Assembly (NCBI RefSeq): GCF_030538495.1
Contig: NZ_JAUNTW010000006.1
Span: 158,108 to 222,107, forward strand
Source of the DNA: Paracoccus sp. (in: a-proteobacteria)
Lineage (GTDB): Bacteria; Pseudomonadota; Alphaproteobacteria; Rhodobacterales; Rhodobacteraceae
DNA: 64,000 nt
Direction of reading: 5' to 3'
The position numbers were made by a program, and so were the translations under genes. The notes beneath the pieces are model-generated. The model searched no databases, had not been told where the DNA came from, and was given only the letters and a program-made list of their open reading frames with translations. Positions 8,575 to 17,769 of this stretch are shown piece by piece. The stretch's first letter is position 1, and each line of letters starts with the position of its first letter.

Positions 8575-9389
8575 TCCGCGCCACGATTCTGGGCTGTGGA
8601 TCATCGGGCGGCGTGCCGCGCATCGGCAATAACTGGGGAACCTGCGACCCCACCAACCCCAAAAACCGCCGCCGCCGCTGTTCCTTGCTGGTGCAGCGTG
8701 TGGGCGCGGAAGGGACCACCACGGTTCTGATCGACACCGGCCCGGATCTGGTGCCGCAGATGCTGGATGCGGGCATCGCCACGCTGGACGGCGTGGTCTA
8801 TACCCACGCCCATGCCGACCATGTCCACGGCATCGACGATCTGCGGCAACTGGTGTTCAACGCGCGGCAGATGCTGCCCGTCTGGGCGGATCGCGACACC
8901 GCCGATCAGCTGGTCAGCCGGTTCGGCTATGTGTTCACCACGCCCGAGGGCAGCTTTTACCCGCCCATCTGCGAACTGAACCTGATCGAAGGGCCAATCA
9001 CCATCACCGGCGCGGGCGGGCCGGTGCGGCTGATCCCGTTCCGGGTGCAGCATGGCGAAATCACCGCTTTGGGGTTCCGCATCGGCGGGCTGGTTTACCT
9101 GCCCGATGTGTCGTCGATCCCGGATGCCGCTTGGCCGCTGATCGACGGCGCGCCCGTGTTTATCTGCGACGCGCTGCGCCCGGTGCCGCATCCCAGCCAC
9201 GCGCATCTGGATCTGGCACTGGAATGGATGGCCCGCGCGCAGAACCCGGCGGGCGTGTTAACCAACATGCACTTTGACATGGACTATGCCACCGTCGCGC
9301 GGATCTGCCCGCCGCATATCCGCCCGGCCTTTGACGGGATGGAGATTGACACGACCGCCGACACCCCGGACCTGCCCGCCGCATTATGA
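8571..9389 (+). CDS. MBL-fold metal-dependent hydrolase (PhnP-like)
   Basis: A 272-residue metallo-beta-lactamase-fold hydrolase. The metal site motif is THAHADHVHGIDDLR, with further ligands expected in the HLDLALEWM and NMHFDMDY regions. The N-terminus ILGCGSSGGVPRIGNNWG followed by CDPTNPKNRRRRCSLLV with cysteines is typical of the PhnP-like phosphodiesterase branch. No phn genes are nearby, so a phosphonate role is unlikely. The order tmk-holB-tatD-MBL suggests a housekeeping nucleotide or nucleic acid role, which is an inference. The start overlaps tatD and the stop overlaps the AEC gene by 4 bases each. Confidence 0.88.
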   Translation: MIRATILGCGSSGGVPRIGNNWGTCDPTNPKNRRRRCSLLVQRVGAEGTTTVLIDTGPDLVPQMLDAGIATLDGVVYTHAHADHVHGIDDLRQLVFNARQMLPVWADRDTADQLVSRFGYVFTTPEGSFYPPICELNLIEGPITITGAGGPVRLIPFRVQHGEITALGFRIGGLVYLPDVSSIPDAAWPLIDGAPVFICDALRPVPHPSHAHLDLALEWMARAQNPAGVLTNMHFDMDYATVARICPPHIRPAFDGMEIDTTADTPDLPAAL

Positions 9390-10330
9390 CCGCGCTGTTC
9401 ACGATCATTCTGCCGGTGTTTTTGGTCGTGGGCTTTGGCTATGTCGTCGCGTGGCGTGGCTGGTTCCGCGAAGGGTCGGTCGATGGGCTGATGATGTTCG
9501 CGCAGAATTTCGCCGTGCCGATGCTGCTGTTTACGTCCATGGCGCGGCTGGACCTGTCCACCGGGTTTCGGGCGGCGCTGTTGGTGCCGTTCTATGCCGG
9601 AGCCTTTGCCAGCTACGCGATTGGGTGGAGCGCGGCGAAATTCGCCTTCAGACGCCCGCCGATGGATTGCGTGGCGATTGGGTTTGTCTGCCTGTTTTCC
9701 AATTCGCTGCTGTTGGGGGTGCCGATCACGGAACGCGCCTATGGCACCGACGCGCTGCTGGGGAATTGGGCGATCATCGCGCTGCATTCGCCGCTGCTCT
9801 ACACCTTTGGCATCACGATGATGGAGTTCACGCGCGCCCGTGGAACCGGCCTGTCGGTCGGGCGCGTGGCGATGCGGGCGCTGTCGGGGGTGGCGCGCAC
9901 GCCGCTGGTCATCGGCATCCTGTGCGGGCTGGCGGTGAATCTGATGATGGCGCAGGGGCTGATCCTGCCCGAAGGGTTCTGGGCCGCCGTGGATATGATC
10001 GCCCGCGCCGCCCTGCCCGCCGCGCTGTTCGGCTTGGGCGGCGTGCTGCATCGTTACCGCCCCGAAGGCGATGCTGGCCCCATCATCATCTGCTGCGCCT
10101 GCGCGCTGATCCTGCATCCGGCGATCACGCTGGGGCTGGGGCGCGTGATGGGGCTGGACAGCGCCGGGATGCGGTCGGCGGTGATGACCGCGGCCATGGC
10201 GCCGGGGGTCAACGCCTATCTGTTCGCCAATATCTATGGCGCGGCGCGACGGGTGGCGGCGTCCGCCGTGCTGGTCGCGACCGCGCTGTCGGTGCTGTCG
10301 GTGTGGATGTGGCTGGCGGTGCTGCCTTAA
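9386..10330 (+). CDS. AEC family transporter
   Basis: A 314-residue integral membrane protein of the auxin efflux carrier (AEC) family, which includes malonate, malate and similar carboxylate permeases. About ten hydrophobic segments run through the chain, starting with LFTIILPVFLVVGFGYVVAW. Family features include NFAVPMLLFTSMARLDL in the first half and PGVNAYLFANIYG near the end. It is the last gene of the tmk-holB-tatD-MBL run (4-base overlap). Its TAA shares the palindrome TTAA (10327-10330) with the convergent ccmG stop. Substrate unknown. Confidence 0.85.
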   Translation: MTALFTIILPVFLVVGFGYVVAWRGWFREGSVDGLMMFAQNFAVPMLLFTSMARLDLSTGFRAALLVPFYAGAFASYAIGWSAAKFAFRRPPMDCVAIGFVCLFSNSLLLGVPITERAYGTDALLGNWAIIALHSPLLYTFGITMMEFTRARGTGLSVGRVAMRALSGVARTPLVIGILCGLAVNLMMAQGLILPEGFWAAVDMIARAALPAALFGLGGVLHRYRPEGDAGPIIICCACALILHPAITLGLGRVMGLDSAGMRSAVMTAAMAPGVNAYLFANIYGAARRVAASAVLVATALSVLSVWMWLAVLP

Positions 10331-10875
10331 TCGGCGGTTTCAGCCGCTAGGGCCTTTTCCAACTGCGGCAAAAACCGCTGCGTGTAATCATCGCGGATCA
10401 GCGGCCCGGCATGGCGGTATAACACCTCACCCCGGCTGTTGATGATAAAGGTCTCGGGCGGCGCGCTGACGCCCCAGTCAATCGCCACACGCCCGCGCGG
10501 GTCGTTGCCGATCGCTGCAAACGGATCGCCATCCACGGCCAGAAACGACAGCGCGTTATCGTCATTATCGCGCAGCGCGACGCCGTAAACCGGCATCTGC
10601 TGCGACAACTGCATCAGCGTGGGATGTTCAGCGCGGCAGGGCGGACACCAGCTGGCCCAGAAATTCACCAGCTTGACCCCCGGTTCGCGCAGCATATCGT
10701 CGGTCAGTTGCACCTTACCGGGCAGCGTTTCAACCGGGACAGAGGGCGCCGCTTGCCCGACAAAGGCCGACGGCAGCGCCTGCGGATCATCGCGGTTCAT
10801 GCCCCACAAAAACATCGCGGCCAGCCCGGCAAAAGCCAGTGGCGGCAGCGCAACAAGAGGCGAGATTTTAGCCAT
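10327..10875 (-). CDS. ccmG: cytochrome c biogenesis thiol:disulfide oxidoreductase
   Basis: CcmG (DsbE) is a membrane-anchored periplasmic thioredoxin that keeps apocytochrome c heme-binding cysteines reduced. The protein has 182 residues, an N-terminal anchor (LVALPPLAFAGLAAMFLW) and a thioredoxin domain with the active site WCPPC inside NFWASWCPPCRAEHP, plus the cis-Pro region GVSAPPETFIIN. I start it at the ATG at 10875; an upstream in-frame opening lies inside ccmD. It is the last gene of the ccmABCDG run. The partner genes ccmE, ccmF and ccmH are not in this window. Confidence 0.94.
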   Translation of the reverse strand: MAKISPLVALPPLAFAGLAAMFLWGMNRDDPQALPSAFVGQAAPSVPVETLPGKVQLTDDMLREPGVKLVNFWASWCPPCRAEHPTLMQLSQQMPVYGVALRDNDDNALSFLAVDGDPFAAIGNDPRGRVAIDWGVSAPPETFIINSRGEVLYRHAGPLIRDDYTQRFLPQLEKALAAETAD

Positions 10876-11017
10876 TCTTGCGTCCCTCGTGCTGGTCCAG
10901 ATCACGGCGGGCGCGGGCATTGGCGGCGACCGTCTGCCAGATCAGCCCGCCCAGCAGCGCCAGCGAAATCCCCCAGGACGCCAGAACCGTGACCGCGTAT
11001 TTTCCCAAATCCATCAT
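10868..11017 (-). CDS. ccmD: heme exporter protein D
   Basis: A 49-residue single-pass membrane protein (48 if the second ATG at 11014 is used). CcmD is needed to release holo-CcmE from the CcmABCD heme-handling complex. The chain is one hydrophobic helix (KYAVTVLASWGISLALLGGL) followed by a short charged cytoplasmic tail rich in Arg, Asp and Lys, the usual CcmD form. It overlaps ccmC by 4 bases and ccmG by 8 bases. It is identified mostly by size, shape and its place between ccmC and ccmG. Confidence 0.88.
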   Translation of the reverse strand: MMDLGKYAVTVLASWGISLALLGGLIWQTVAANARARRDLDQHEGRKNG

Positions 11018-11739
11018 GCGCGCAATTCCCGTGCTTGCAGTGCCGCCAGACGACGGCGGCGAATCTCGGTGCGGGTGCGAATCAGCATCAGCGCCAGAAA
11101 CAGCAACCCAAACCCCGCCATCGTCAGATAGAGGGGGTAACGGTAAACCGCGCTCATGCGTTCGCCCGATTGGACCGACAGCGACGCGCCCTGATGCAGC
11201 CCTTGGTTCCAGAACAGCACAGCATAACGCGACAACAGCGCAAACAGCGATCCGACCAGACACAGAACGCCGGTCAGATCGGCGGCGCTGTCGGGATCAT
11301 CGACCGCCGACCACAGCGCCATATAGCCCACATAAAACAGAAACAGGATCAGGAAACTGGTTAATCTGGGATCCCATTCCCACCACGTCCCCCACATAGG
11401 TTGCCCCCACAGCGCGCCGGTGATCAGCGCAATCAGCGTCATGATCGCGCCAATCGGGGCGGCGGCGCGCGCGGCCAAGGCGCTGACATGGTGGCGGCGG
11501 ATGATCCAGATCAGCGATGCCACCAGCATCATCACCCAGATATTGATCGCCATCATCGCCGCCGGGACATGCAGGAACACGATTTTGACCGTGGACCCTT
11601 GGCGGAAATCATCGGGCGTCATGAACCCCCAGACCAGCCCGCCAACACAGGCGATTGCGGCGGCCACAACGACGAAGGGCAGCACCTTATCGGTGGTGCG
11701 CATGAACTTGACGGGGTTTGCGTATTCCCAGATCGACAT
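11014..11739 (-). CDS. ccmC: heme exporter protein C
   Basis: CcmC presents heme to the chaperone CcmE in the periplasm. The 241-residue protein has six hydrophobic segments and the tryptophan-rich heme-binding WWD-type motif GTWWEWDPRLTSFLILF, with flanking histidines expected as axial ligands. The start at 11739 gives MSIWEYANPVKFMRTTDKVLP, typical of this family. It is separated from ccmB by 42 bases and overlaps ccmD by 4 bases. Confidence 0.96.
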   Translation of the reverse strand: MSIWEYANPVKFMRTTDKVLPFVVVAAAIACVGGLVWGFMTPDDFRQGSTVKIVFLHVPAAMMAINIWVMMLVASLIWIIRRHHVSALAARAAAPIGAIMTLIALITGALWGQPMWGTWWEWDPRLTSFLILFLFYVGYMALWSAVDDPDSAADLTGVLCLVGSLFALLSRYAVLFWNQGLHQGASLSVQSGERMSAVYRYPLYLTMAGFGLLFLALMLIRTRTEIRRRRLAALQARELRA

Positions 11740-11781
11740 AGGCTGTATCTATCCCCCGGCGGGCTGTGGCTCAAGCCTTGG

Positions 11782-12438
11782 CTAGCGCAGATTAACGCGC
11801 AGCGCAGCCGCTGCGGCAAAAGGTATCAGGGCGATGACGCCCAGCGTGATGCCCGCCTGAAACACCAGCGGAGTCGTAACGGGCGCGCCTTCGGAACCGC
11901 GGCGGATGATCTCGGCCCCGAAAATCAGCGTCGGGATATACAGCGGCAGCACCAAGAGCGACAGCAGCAACCCGCCCCGGCGCAGGCCAACGGTGATCGC
12001 CGCACCAAACGCGCCCAGCATCGACAGCGCAGGCGTGCCAATCAGCAGCGACAGCACCAGCCACGGCACCGCCGCCCCCGGCAGATGCAGCAACAGACCG
12101 AATACCGGCGCGGCCACGATCAGAGGCAGGCCGGTGGTCAGCCAATGGGCGAATGCCTTGATCGCGACCGTGCCTTCCAGCGGAATGGGCGCGGTTGCCA
12201 GCAGGTCCAGACTGCCATCTTCGTGATCCAGTGCAAAGATGCGGTCCAGCGACAACAGGCAGGCCAGCAACGCGCCGACCCACAAAATCCCCGGCGCGAC
12301 GGGGGCCAGCGTGTTGCCCCCCGGCCCGACCCCAAACGGCACAAGCGCGCACAGGATCAGGAAAAACGCCACGCCCAGACCGAATCCCCCGCCCGCGCGG
12401 GTGGCCAGTTGCAGGTCGCGGATCAGCAGGGCCTTCAT
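11782..12438 (-). CDS. ccmB: heme exporter protein B
   Basis: A 218-residue membrane subunit of the CcmAB ABC module that drives release of holo-CcmE. It has about six hydrophobic segments; the N-terminus [20 protein letters not shown] and the block [20 protein letters not shown] are typical of CcmB. Its ATG overlaps the ccmA stop by 4 bases (ATGA), so the ABC pair is translationally coupled. Confidence 0.95.
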   Translation of the reverse strand: MKALLIRDLQLATRAGGGFGLGVAFFLILCALVPFGVGPGGNTLAPVAPGILWVGALLACLLSLDRIFALDHEDGSLDLLATAPIPLEGTVAIKAFAHWLTTGLPLIVAAPVFGLLLHLPGAAVPWLVLSLLIGTPALSMLGAFGAAITVGLRRGGLLLSLLVLPLYIPTLIFGAEIIRRGSEGAPVTTPLVFQAGITLGVIALIPFAAAAALRVNLR

Positions 12439-13064
12439 GCGAATGCCTCGTTAAAGCCTGCGGGACGGGCGGCGCGTCCGGGGGCGGCGCGATAAGGGGT
12501 CAGGTCCAGAACGCGGGCCTCGGCCAGACCCAGATCAATATGCGTGGCCATCAGCGCCGCCCCGCCCGACGCCAGATGCGCGCGGATCACGTCGCCAAAC
12601 CGCGCCACCGATGCCGCATCCAGCGACACCGTCGGTTCATCCAGCACCCAGATGGGACGCCCGCTGACCAACAGCCGCGCCAGACCCAGACGGCGTTTCT
12701 GCCCCGCCGACAGCGCCGCCGCCGGACGATCGGCAAGCGCGCTCAGGTCCAGTGCCGCAAGCGCGCGCTCCACCTGCCCGCCGCCGAAAATCGCGGCCCA
12801 AAAGGCCAGATTTTCCGCCGCCGTCAGCGCGCCTTTCAACCCATCGGCATGGGCGGCATAGGCCACGGCGTCGTCGGGCATGGTGATGGTGCCGTCAACC
12901 GGCGCTTGCAGCCCGGCGATTGTGCGCAGCAGCGTGGTTTTGCCGATGCCGTTGGGGCCGCGCAGGATCAGCGCCTGCCCGGCCTGCACATCAAAACTGA
13001 CGCCCTGAACCGTGCGCAACCCGCCACGCGATACGGCCAGATTGTGAACGGTCAGCAGCGTCAT
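12435..13064 (-). CDS. ccmA: heme ABC exporter ATP-binding protein
   Basis: The ATPase of the CcmAB complex, 209 residues. Motifs are complete: Walker [10 protein letters not shown] near 36-44, ABC signature [15 protein letters not shown], Walker B IWVLDEPT and the switch His in ATHIDL. It overlaps the preceding DUF498 gene and the following ccmB by 4 bases each, making one tight transcript with secDF upstream. Confidence 0.95.
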   Translation of the reverse strand: MTLLTVHNLAVSRGGLRTVQGVSFDVQAGQALILRGPNGIGKTTLLRTIAGLQAPVDGTITMPDDAVAYAAHADGLKGALTAAENLAFWAAIFGGGQVERALAALDLSALADRPAAALSAGQKRRLGLARLLVSGRPIWVLDEPTVSLDAASVARFGDVIRAHLASGGAALMATHIDLGLAEARVLDLTPYRAAPGRAARPAGFNEAFA

Positions 13065-13414
13065 ACCGGCAACAGCGCGCAGGCAACGCGGCGGCCTTCG
13101 GACAGGGTGACGTTGTAAATGCGCGCGGCTGTGGACGAGGCCATGGGTTCCACCTGTATACCCACACCCGCCAAAGCATCGACCAGATCGCGCGGGGCAT
13201 AGGCGATGTCAGCGCCCATCCCCAGAAACAGCACATCCACCCGACCACCCAAAGCGACCAGCGGGGCCAGATCGTCCAAGCCGCCCCACGCAATCGCGGT
13301 GTCCTGTTCCACGATGACCGGGCCGTGATGCACCTGCCCGCCCACGCGGAAAAAGCCGGGGCCGAACCCGTCAATCGCCGCCGCGCCTTCGAATTCGGAC
13401 GGGCGCAGGGCCAT
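13061..13414 (-). CDS. Mth938-like domain protein (DUF498)
   Basis: A 117-residue cytoplasmic protein of the Mth938/DUF498 family (NDUFAF3-like fold). The pattern [27 protein letters not shown] and a C-terminal region with [16 protein letters not shown] is characteristic. Family members lie next to secDF in many alphaproteobacteria, and the eukaryotic relative NDUFAF3 assists respiratory complex I assembly; its bacterial role is not established. It overlaps secF by one base and ccmA by four. Confidence 0.85.
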   Translation of the reverse strand: MALRPSEFEGAAAIDGFGPGFFRVGGQVHHGPVIVEQDTAIAWGGLDDLAPLVALGGRVDVLFLGMGADIAYAPRDLVDALAGVGIQVEPMASSTAARIYNVTLSEGRRVACALLPV

Positions 13415-14403
13415 CAGCCTTCCTCGGCGCCTTCGAAGGGGGAAACGGCTTTGCGCTTTTTCGGCTCTCCGTCATTGCCCCAGTCGCGTTTGACGCCCAG
13501 CCACAGGACGAAGTAGTTCGCGACATAGATCGACGAATAGGTCCCGATGATGATGCCCAGCGTGATCGCCGAGACAAAGCCCCGGATCACATCGCCGCCC
13601 AGCACCACAAGCGCAATCAGCGCCAGCAGCGTGGTTCCCGACGTCATCACCGTGCGCGACAGCGTTTCGTTCACCGACAGGTTGATCAGATCGCGCAGAT
13701 CGCGTTGTTTGAATTTGATCAGATTTTCGCGCAGGCGGTCATACACAACCACGGTGTCGTTGATCGAATAGCCCACAATCGTCAGCAGCGCCGCAATGGT
13801 GGTCAGATCGAACCGGATCTGGAACAGCGCGAAAATGCCAATCGTGATGACCACATCATGAAACAGCGACACAATCGCGCCCACGGCAAATTGCCATTCA
13901 AACCGCACCCAGATATAAATCGAAATCCCGATCAGCGCCGCCAGCACCGAATAAATCGCGGTGTTGATCAATTCGCCCGACACCTTGGGACCAACCGATT
14001 CGACGGACGGGAAGGTGATCGAAGGCTCGACGGTCTTCAGCGCCTCTTCGACGGCGGCAATGATTTCGGGGGTGATCGCCTCGGCCCCGTCCTGCGCGCT
14101 GATGCGGACCTGCGCGACATGCTGATCGGCGCGGAAACTGGGGTCAAAGACCTGCGTAATCGCAACATCGCCCAGATCCATATCCGACAGCGCCGCGCGA
14201 TAGGCGGCGACATCGACGGGTTGGGTCGCCTCGGTCCGGATGGTGGTGCCGCCGCGGAAATCGATGCCGAAATTCAGCCCGTTCACGAACAGCAGCACAA
14301 CCGACGCCACGCACAGGAACACCGACAGGGCAGAGGTTACATACTGCCACCGGATAAAGTCGAAATTCGTGTTGTCCGGGACCAGTTTAAGACGAAAGGC
14401 CAT
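13414..14403 (-). CDS. secF: protein translocase subunit SecF
   Basis: SecF works with SecD to pull proteins through SecYEG using the proton gradient. The 329-residue chain starts at the ATG at 14403 (MAFRLKLVPDNTNFDFIRW). It has one N-terminal helix, a periplasmic domain beginning with the conserved GIDFRGGT motif, and five C-terminal helices containing YSINDTVVVYDRLREN, the SecF proton-path signature. A longer frame opening (14439) overlaps secD and is not used. One base separates it from secD. Confidence 0.96.
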   Translation of the reverse strand: MAFRLKLVPDNTNFDFIRWQYVTSALSVFLCVASVVLLFVNGLNFGIDFRGGTTIRTEATQPVDVAAYRAALSDMDLGDVAITQVFDPSFRADQHVAQVRISAQDGAEAITPEIIAAVEEALKTVEPSITFPSVESVGPKVSGELINTAIYSVLAALIGISIYIWVRFEWQFAVGAIVSLFHDVVITIGIFALFQIRFDLTTIAALLTIVGYSINDTVVVYDRLRENLIKFKQRDLRDLINLSVNETLSRTVMTSGTTLLALIALVVLGGDVIRGFVSAITLGIIIGTYSSIYVANYFVLWLGVKRDWGNDGEPKKRKAVSPFEGAEEG

Positions 14404-14404
14404 G

Positions 14405-16069
14405 TTACACCTCGACGGTTTTGGGGCGGGCGCGTTCAAACCACATCACGGTCAGAAGGCGGGTGACATACAGCGCCGTAAAGACCGAGGTGATCAACCC
14501 GATGGTCAGCGTCACGGCAAACCCTTTGACCGGGCCAGAGCCCAGAACAAACAGAATCCCCGCCACGATCAGCGTGGTGATGTTGGCGTCCACAATCGCC
14601 GACATCGCCTTTTCATAGCCCAGTTCAATCGCACGCGCCGGACCGCGCGCAGTGCGCAATTCTTCGCGGATGCGTTCGAACACCAGCACATTGGCGTCAA
14701 CCGCCATGCCGATGGTCAGCACGATCCCGGCGATGCCCGGCATGGTCAGCGTGGCCCCGATCAGCGACAAAATCGCAAACATCAGCGCCATGTTCAGCAG
14801 CAGCGCAATCGACGCGAACACGCCGAACAGCCCGTAACACGCCACCATCAGCACAATCACCGCGACAAAGCCAACCGCGCCCGCGATTTTACCCGCGTCG
14901 ATGCTGTCTTGCCCCAGTTCGGGGCCGATGGTGCGTTCTTCCAGAAAGTTCAGTTCCGCCGGCAGCGCACCCGCGCGCAGCAGCACGGCCAGACGGCTGG
15001 CTTCGTCAAAGTTCATCGACCCCGAAATCTGGCCCGACCCGCCGGTGATGGCGGAACGGATGGTGGGGGCGGAAATCACTTCGTTATCCAGCACAATCGC
15101 GAAAGGCTGGCCGATATTGGCGGCGGTATAGTTGCCGAACGCGCGCGCCCCGGTCGGGTTAAACCGGAAATTAACCGAGGGCATCCCGTTTTCATCGGTC
15201 GCGGGCATGGCATCGACCAGTTCTTCGCCCGTCACCACCGGCGAGGCGTCCAGCGTGTAAAACAGCCCCGGATTATCCACGGATGGCAACACCATCTGCC
15301 CCGCAGGCACCAAAGCGGCCGCATCGCTGCCGATCCCCAGAACGGGGTTAAAGGTCAGTTGCGCCGTGGTGCCGATCAGCGCCTTTAGTTCATCGGCGGA
15401 CCCGATGCCGGGAACTTGGATCAGAATACGATCTTCGCCCTGACGCATGATGGTGGGTTCGCGGGTGCCGACTTCGTCCACGCGGCGGCGGACGATTTCC
15501 AGCGATTGCTGGATCGTGCGATCGTCGGTCAGCGATTTTTCCGCATCCGACATTTGAATCGTGATGACATTGCCGCGCGTGGTGATGGCCAGCGATTGCT
15601 GGCCCACTCCGGTCAGCGTCTGCACCGGCGTGCTGAAGGTGCGGGCGATTTCAACCGCGCGGGTCATGGCATCGGCATTGCCGATTTCCACCGACAGCAC
15701 GCCATCGGGCGCGTTCACGCGGCGCACCGCGCCGATGCGGTCGCGTTCGGCGGTCAGCGCGCGGCGGTATTCCGGCCACAGCGAATCCATCCGCGCCTTA
15801 TAGACCTGTTCGACCTTGACTTCGCCCAACAGATGCGCGCCGCCGCGCAGGTCCAGACCCAGATTGACCAGACTGGAGGGCAACCACCCCGGCCAGCCAT
15901 CCCGCGCCGCCTGCAATTCGGGCGTGGTCACGCCGGTTGCAGTGATGGTTTTGACGGCATCGTTATGCGCCTCGACCCGGGGATAGAAAATGTTCGGCAT
16001 CGAAAACAGCAAACCAAGGGCGCAAATGGCCCAGATCAGAATGCGCTTCCAGCGGTCAATCTGCAACAT
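14405..16069 (-). CDS. secD: protein translocase subunit SecD
   Basis: The 554-residue partner of SecF in the SecDF translocation motor. It shows an N-terminal helix, the D1 signature LGLDLRGGAHLLGEV, a periplasmic P1 head domain, and six C-terminal helices with GMAVDANVLVFERIREELR, the conserved proton-relay stretch. The length is somewhat below E. coli SecD and normal for alphaproteobacteria. It is preceded by yajC 15 bases upstream. Confidence 0.97.
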   Translation of the reverse strand: MLQIDRWKRILIWAICALGLLFSMPNIFYPRVEAHNDAVKTITATGVTTPELQAARDGWPGWLPSSLVNLGLDLRGGAHLLGEVKVEQVYKARMDSLWPEYRRALTAERDRIGAVRRVNAPDGVLSVEIGNADAMTRAVEIARTFSTPVQTLTGVGQQSLAITTRGNVITIQMSDAEKSLTDDRTIQQSLEIVRRRVDEVGTREPTIMRQGEDRILIQVPGIGSADELKALIGTTAQLTFNPVLGIGSDAAALVPAGQMVLPSVDNPGLFYTLDASPVVTGEELVDAMPATDENGMPSVNFRFNPTGARAFGNYTAANIGQPFAIVLDNEVISAPTIRSAITGGSGQISGSMNFDEASRLAVLLRAGALPAELNFLEERTIGPELGQDSIDAGKIAGAVGFVAVIVLMVACYGLFGVFASIALLLNMALMFAILSLIGATLTMPGIAGIVLTIGMAVDANVLVFERIREELRTARGPARAIELGYEKAMSAIVDANITTLIVAGILFVLGSGPVKGFAVTLTIGLITSVFTALYVTRLLTVMWFERARPKTVEV

Positions 16070-16084
16070 AGTGGCTTACGCCTT

Positions 16085-16414
16085 TCAGTTATTGGCGGCG
16101 ACGGGGGTTGTGGCGGTCACAACCTGACTGATGCTGGCGCGCACCACGCGAACACGAACACCGGTCGCGATTTCGACTTCCAGTTCGTCATCGCGAACCG
16201 ACGTGATTTTGCCCAGGATACCGCCTTGCGTCACAACCTGATCGCCTTTTTTGATCGCGGCGACCATGTCGCGATGTTCGCGCAGGCGTTTTTGCTGCGG
16301 GCGGATCATCAGGAAATACATGATCGCGAAAATCAGGATCAGCGGGATGAACTGGGCGAATGCCGCACCGGCACCACCACCAGCGGCCTGAGCGTAAGCG
16401 GGGGTCACAAACAT
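16085..16414 (-). CDS. yajC: preprotein translocase accessory subunit YajC
   Basis: A 109-residue single-pass membrane protein that associates with SecDF. It begins at the ATG at 16414 (MFVTPAYAQAAGGGAGAAF), preceded by AAAGGA, has one helix (FIPLILIFAIMYFLMIRPQQ) ending in the diagnostic RPQQKR, and then the cytoplasmic domain with GDQVVTQGGILGKI. It is the first gene of the yajC-secD-secF-DUF498-ccmABCDG run; its promoter must lie in the 126-base gap at 16415-16540. Confidence 0.96.
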   Translation of the reverse strand: MFVTPAYAQAAGGGAGAAFAQFIPLILIFAIMYFLMIRPQQKRLREHRDMVAAIKKGDQVVTQGGILGKITSVRDDELEVEIATGVRVRVVRASISQVVTATTPVAANN

Positions 16415-16540
16415 AAGCAATCCTTTCGGGCTTGGGGGCGACACCCGTGGCGCCGACCTGTCTATTTGGCGCGCAACCTATCGCCGCCGCCCGCCCTTGG
16501 CAAGAAAGGCGGGCGCGTGGCATGGCAACGCCTGCGTGAT

Positions 16541-17704
16541 CTAGTGCGCGGGCTGGGCGCGTTCCACCAGCCGGGCGAAAAAACTGGCCCCGATGGGCGC
16601 GATGTCGTCATTGAAATCAAAGCCGGGATTGTGCAGCCCCGGCCCTATGCCTTGGCCCAGAAACAGGTAACAGCCCGGACGTTCGGCCAGGAAATAGCTG
16701 AAATCCTCGGCCCCCATTTCGCGGCCTGCGTCGTCATGAACCAGGGCATCGCCGGAAATATCGCGCGCGACCTGCACGGCAAAGGCGGTTTCCGCGGCGT
16801 CATTCACCGTCGCGGGATAGCCCTGTTGGTAATCCAGCCGCACCGCCACGTCATAGGCCGCCGCCTGCCCGTCGCAAATCTGCGCCATGCGCCGCGCCAC
16901 CATGTCGCGCACCGCAGGGTCAAAGGTGCGCACCGTGCCGCAGATATAGGCCCCGTCCGGCACGATATTATCCGCGCTGCCCGTATGGATCTGCGTCACC
17001 GACAGCGCCAGTTCCTGCAACGGGTTGTGATTGCGGCTGGAAATCGTCTGGATCGCGTTCACCACCCCCACGGCGGCAACAATCGGGTCGGCGGTCTGAT
17101 GCGGCATCGCGCCATGCCCGCCCCGCCCCTGAACATAGATTTCGAACGTATCAACCGCCGCCATGATCGGGCCGGAGGTGGTGTGGAAACTGCCCACCGG
17201 CTGATTGGGGTTGGTGTGCAGCGCAAACAGCCGCGAAATGGCGAATCGGTCCAGAATACCGGCGCGGGTCATGACATCGGCGCCGCCTCCGCCTTCTTCG
17301 GCCGGTTGAAAGATCAGCGCGACCCGGCCCGCGAAATTGCGCGTTTCCGCCAGATATTTCGCCGCCCCCAGCAGCATCGTGGTGTGGCCGTCATGGCCGC
17401 AGGCATGCATCATTTCCGGCACGCGGGACGCCCATTCCGCGCCCGTGGTTTCGGCCATGGGCAGCGCGTCCATATCCGCGCGCAGGCCAATGGTGGGGCC
17501 GTCCCCCTGCCCGTTGATGATCGCGACGATGCCGGATTCCGCGATGCCGGTGTGAATCTCATCCACGCCAAAGTCGCGCAGGCGTTCCACGACAAAAGCC
17601 GCTGTTTCGTGGCAATCAAACCCCAATTCCGGGTGCTGATGCAGATGCCTGCGCCATGCGGTCATCTGGTCAGTGAAATCGGCAATTCGGTTCAAAACGG
17701 GCAT
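16541..17704 (-). CDS. M20 family amidohydrolase (hippurate hydrolase/aminoacylase type)
   Basis: A 387-residue di-metal amidohydrolase of the M20D group, acting on N-acyl amino acids or related amides in the cytoplasm. Metal-binding sequences are MHACGHDGHTTMLLGAAKY and QPAEEGGGGADVM, followed by a dimerisation domain with GRGGHGAMPHQTADPI, and a terminal HDDAGREMGAEDFSYFL. The start is the ATG at 17704 (MPVLNRIADFTDQM). It is divergent from mazG with 65 bases between. The substrate cannot be told from sequence. Confidence 0.9.
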   Translation of the reverse strand: MPVLNRIADFTDQMTAWRRHLHQHPELGFDCHETAAFVVERLRDFGVDEIHTGIAESGIVAIINGQGDGPTIGLRADMDALPMAETTGAEWASRVPEMMHACGHDGHTTMLLGAAKYLAETRNFAGRVALIFQPAEEGGGGADVMTRAGILDRFAISRLFALHTNPNQPVGSFHTTSGPIMAAVDTFEIYVQGRGGHGAMPHQTADPIVAAVGVVNAIQTISSRNHNPLQELALSVTQIHTGSADNIVPDGAYICGTVRTFDPAVRDMVARRMAQICDGQAAAYDVAVRLDYQQGYPATVNDAAETAFAVQVARDISGDALVHDDAGREMGAEDFSYFLAERPGCYLFLGQGIGPGLHNPGFDFNDDIAPIGASFFARLVERAQPAH

Positions 17705-17769
17705 GGTGGACTCGCGCGGCTGGCTGTGGCAATCGGGCCGCATCTTGCCCCAGCCACAGGACGCCCGCA

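Noticed and set aside
8571-9389. MBL hydrolase as PhnP in a phosphonate operon
   Set aside because: The fold motifs fit PhnP-like enzymes, but there is no other phn gene and the order tmk-holB-tatD-MBL is a housekeeping arrangement.
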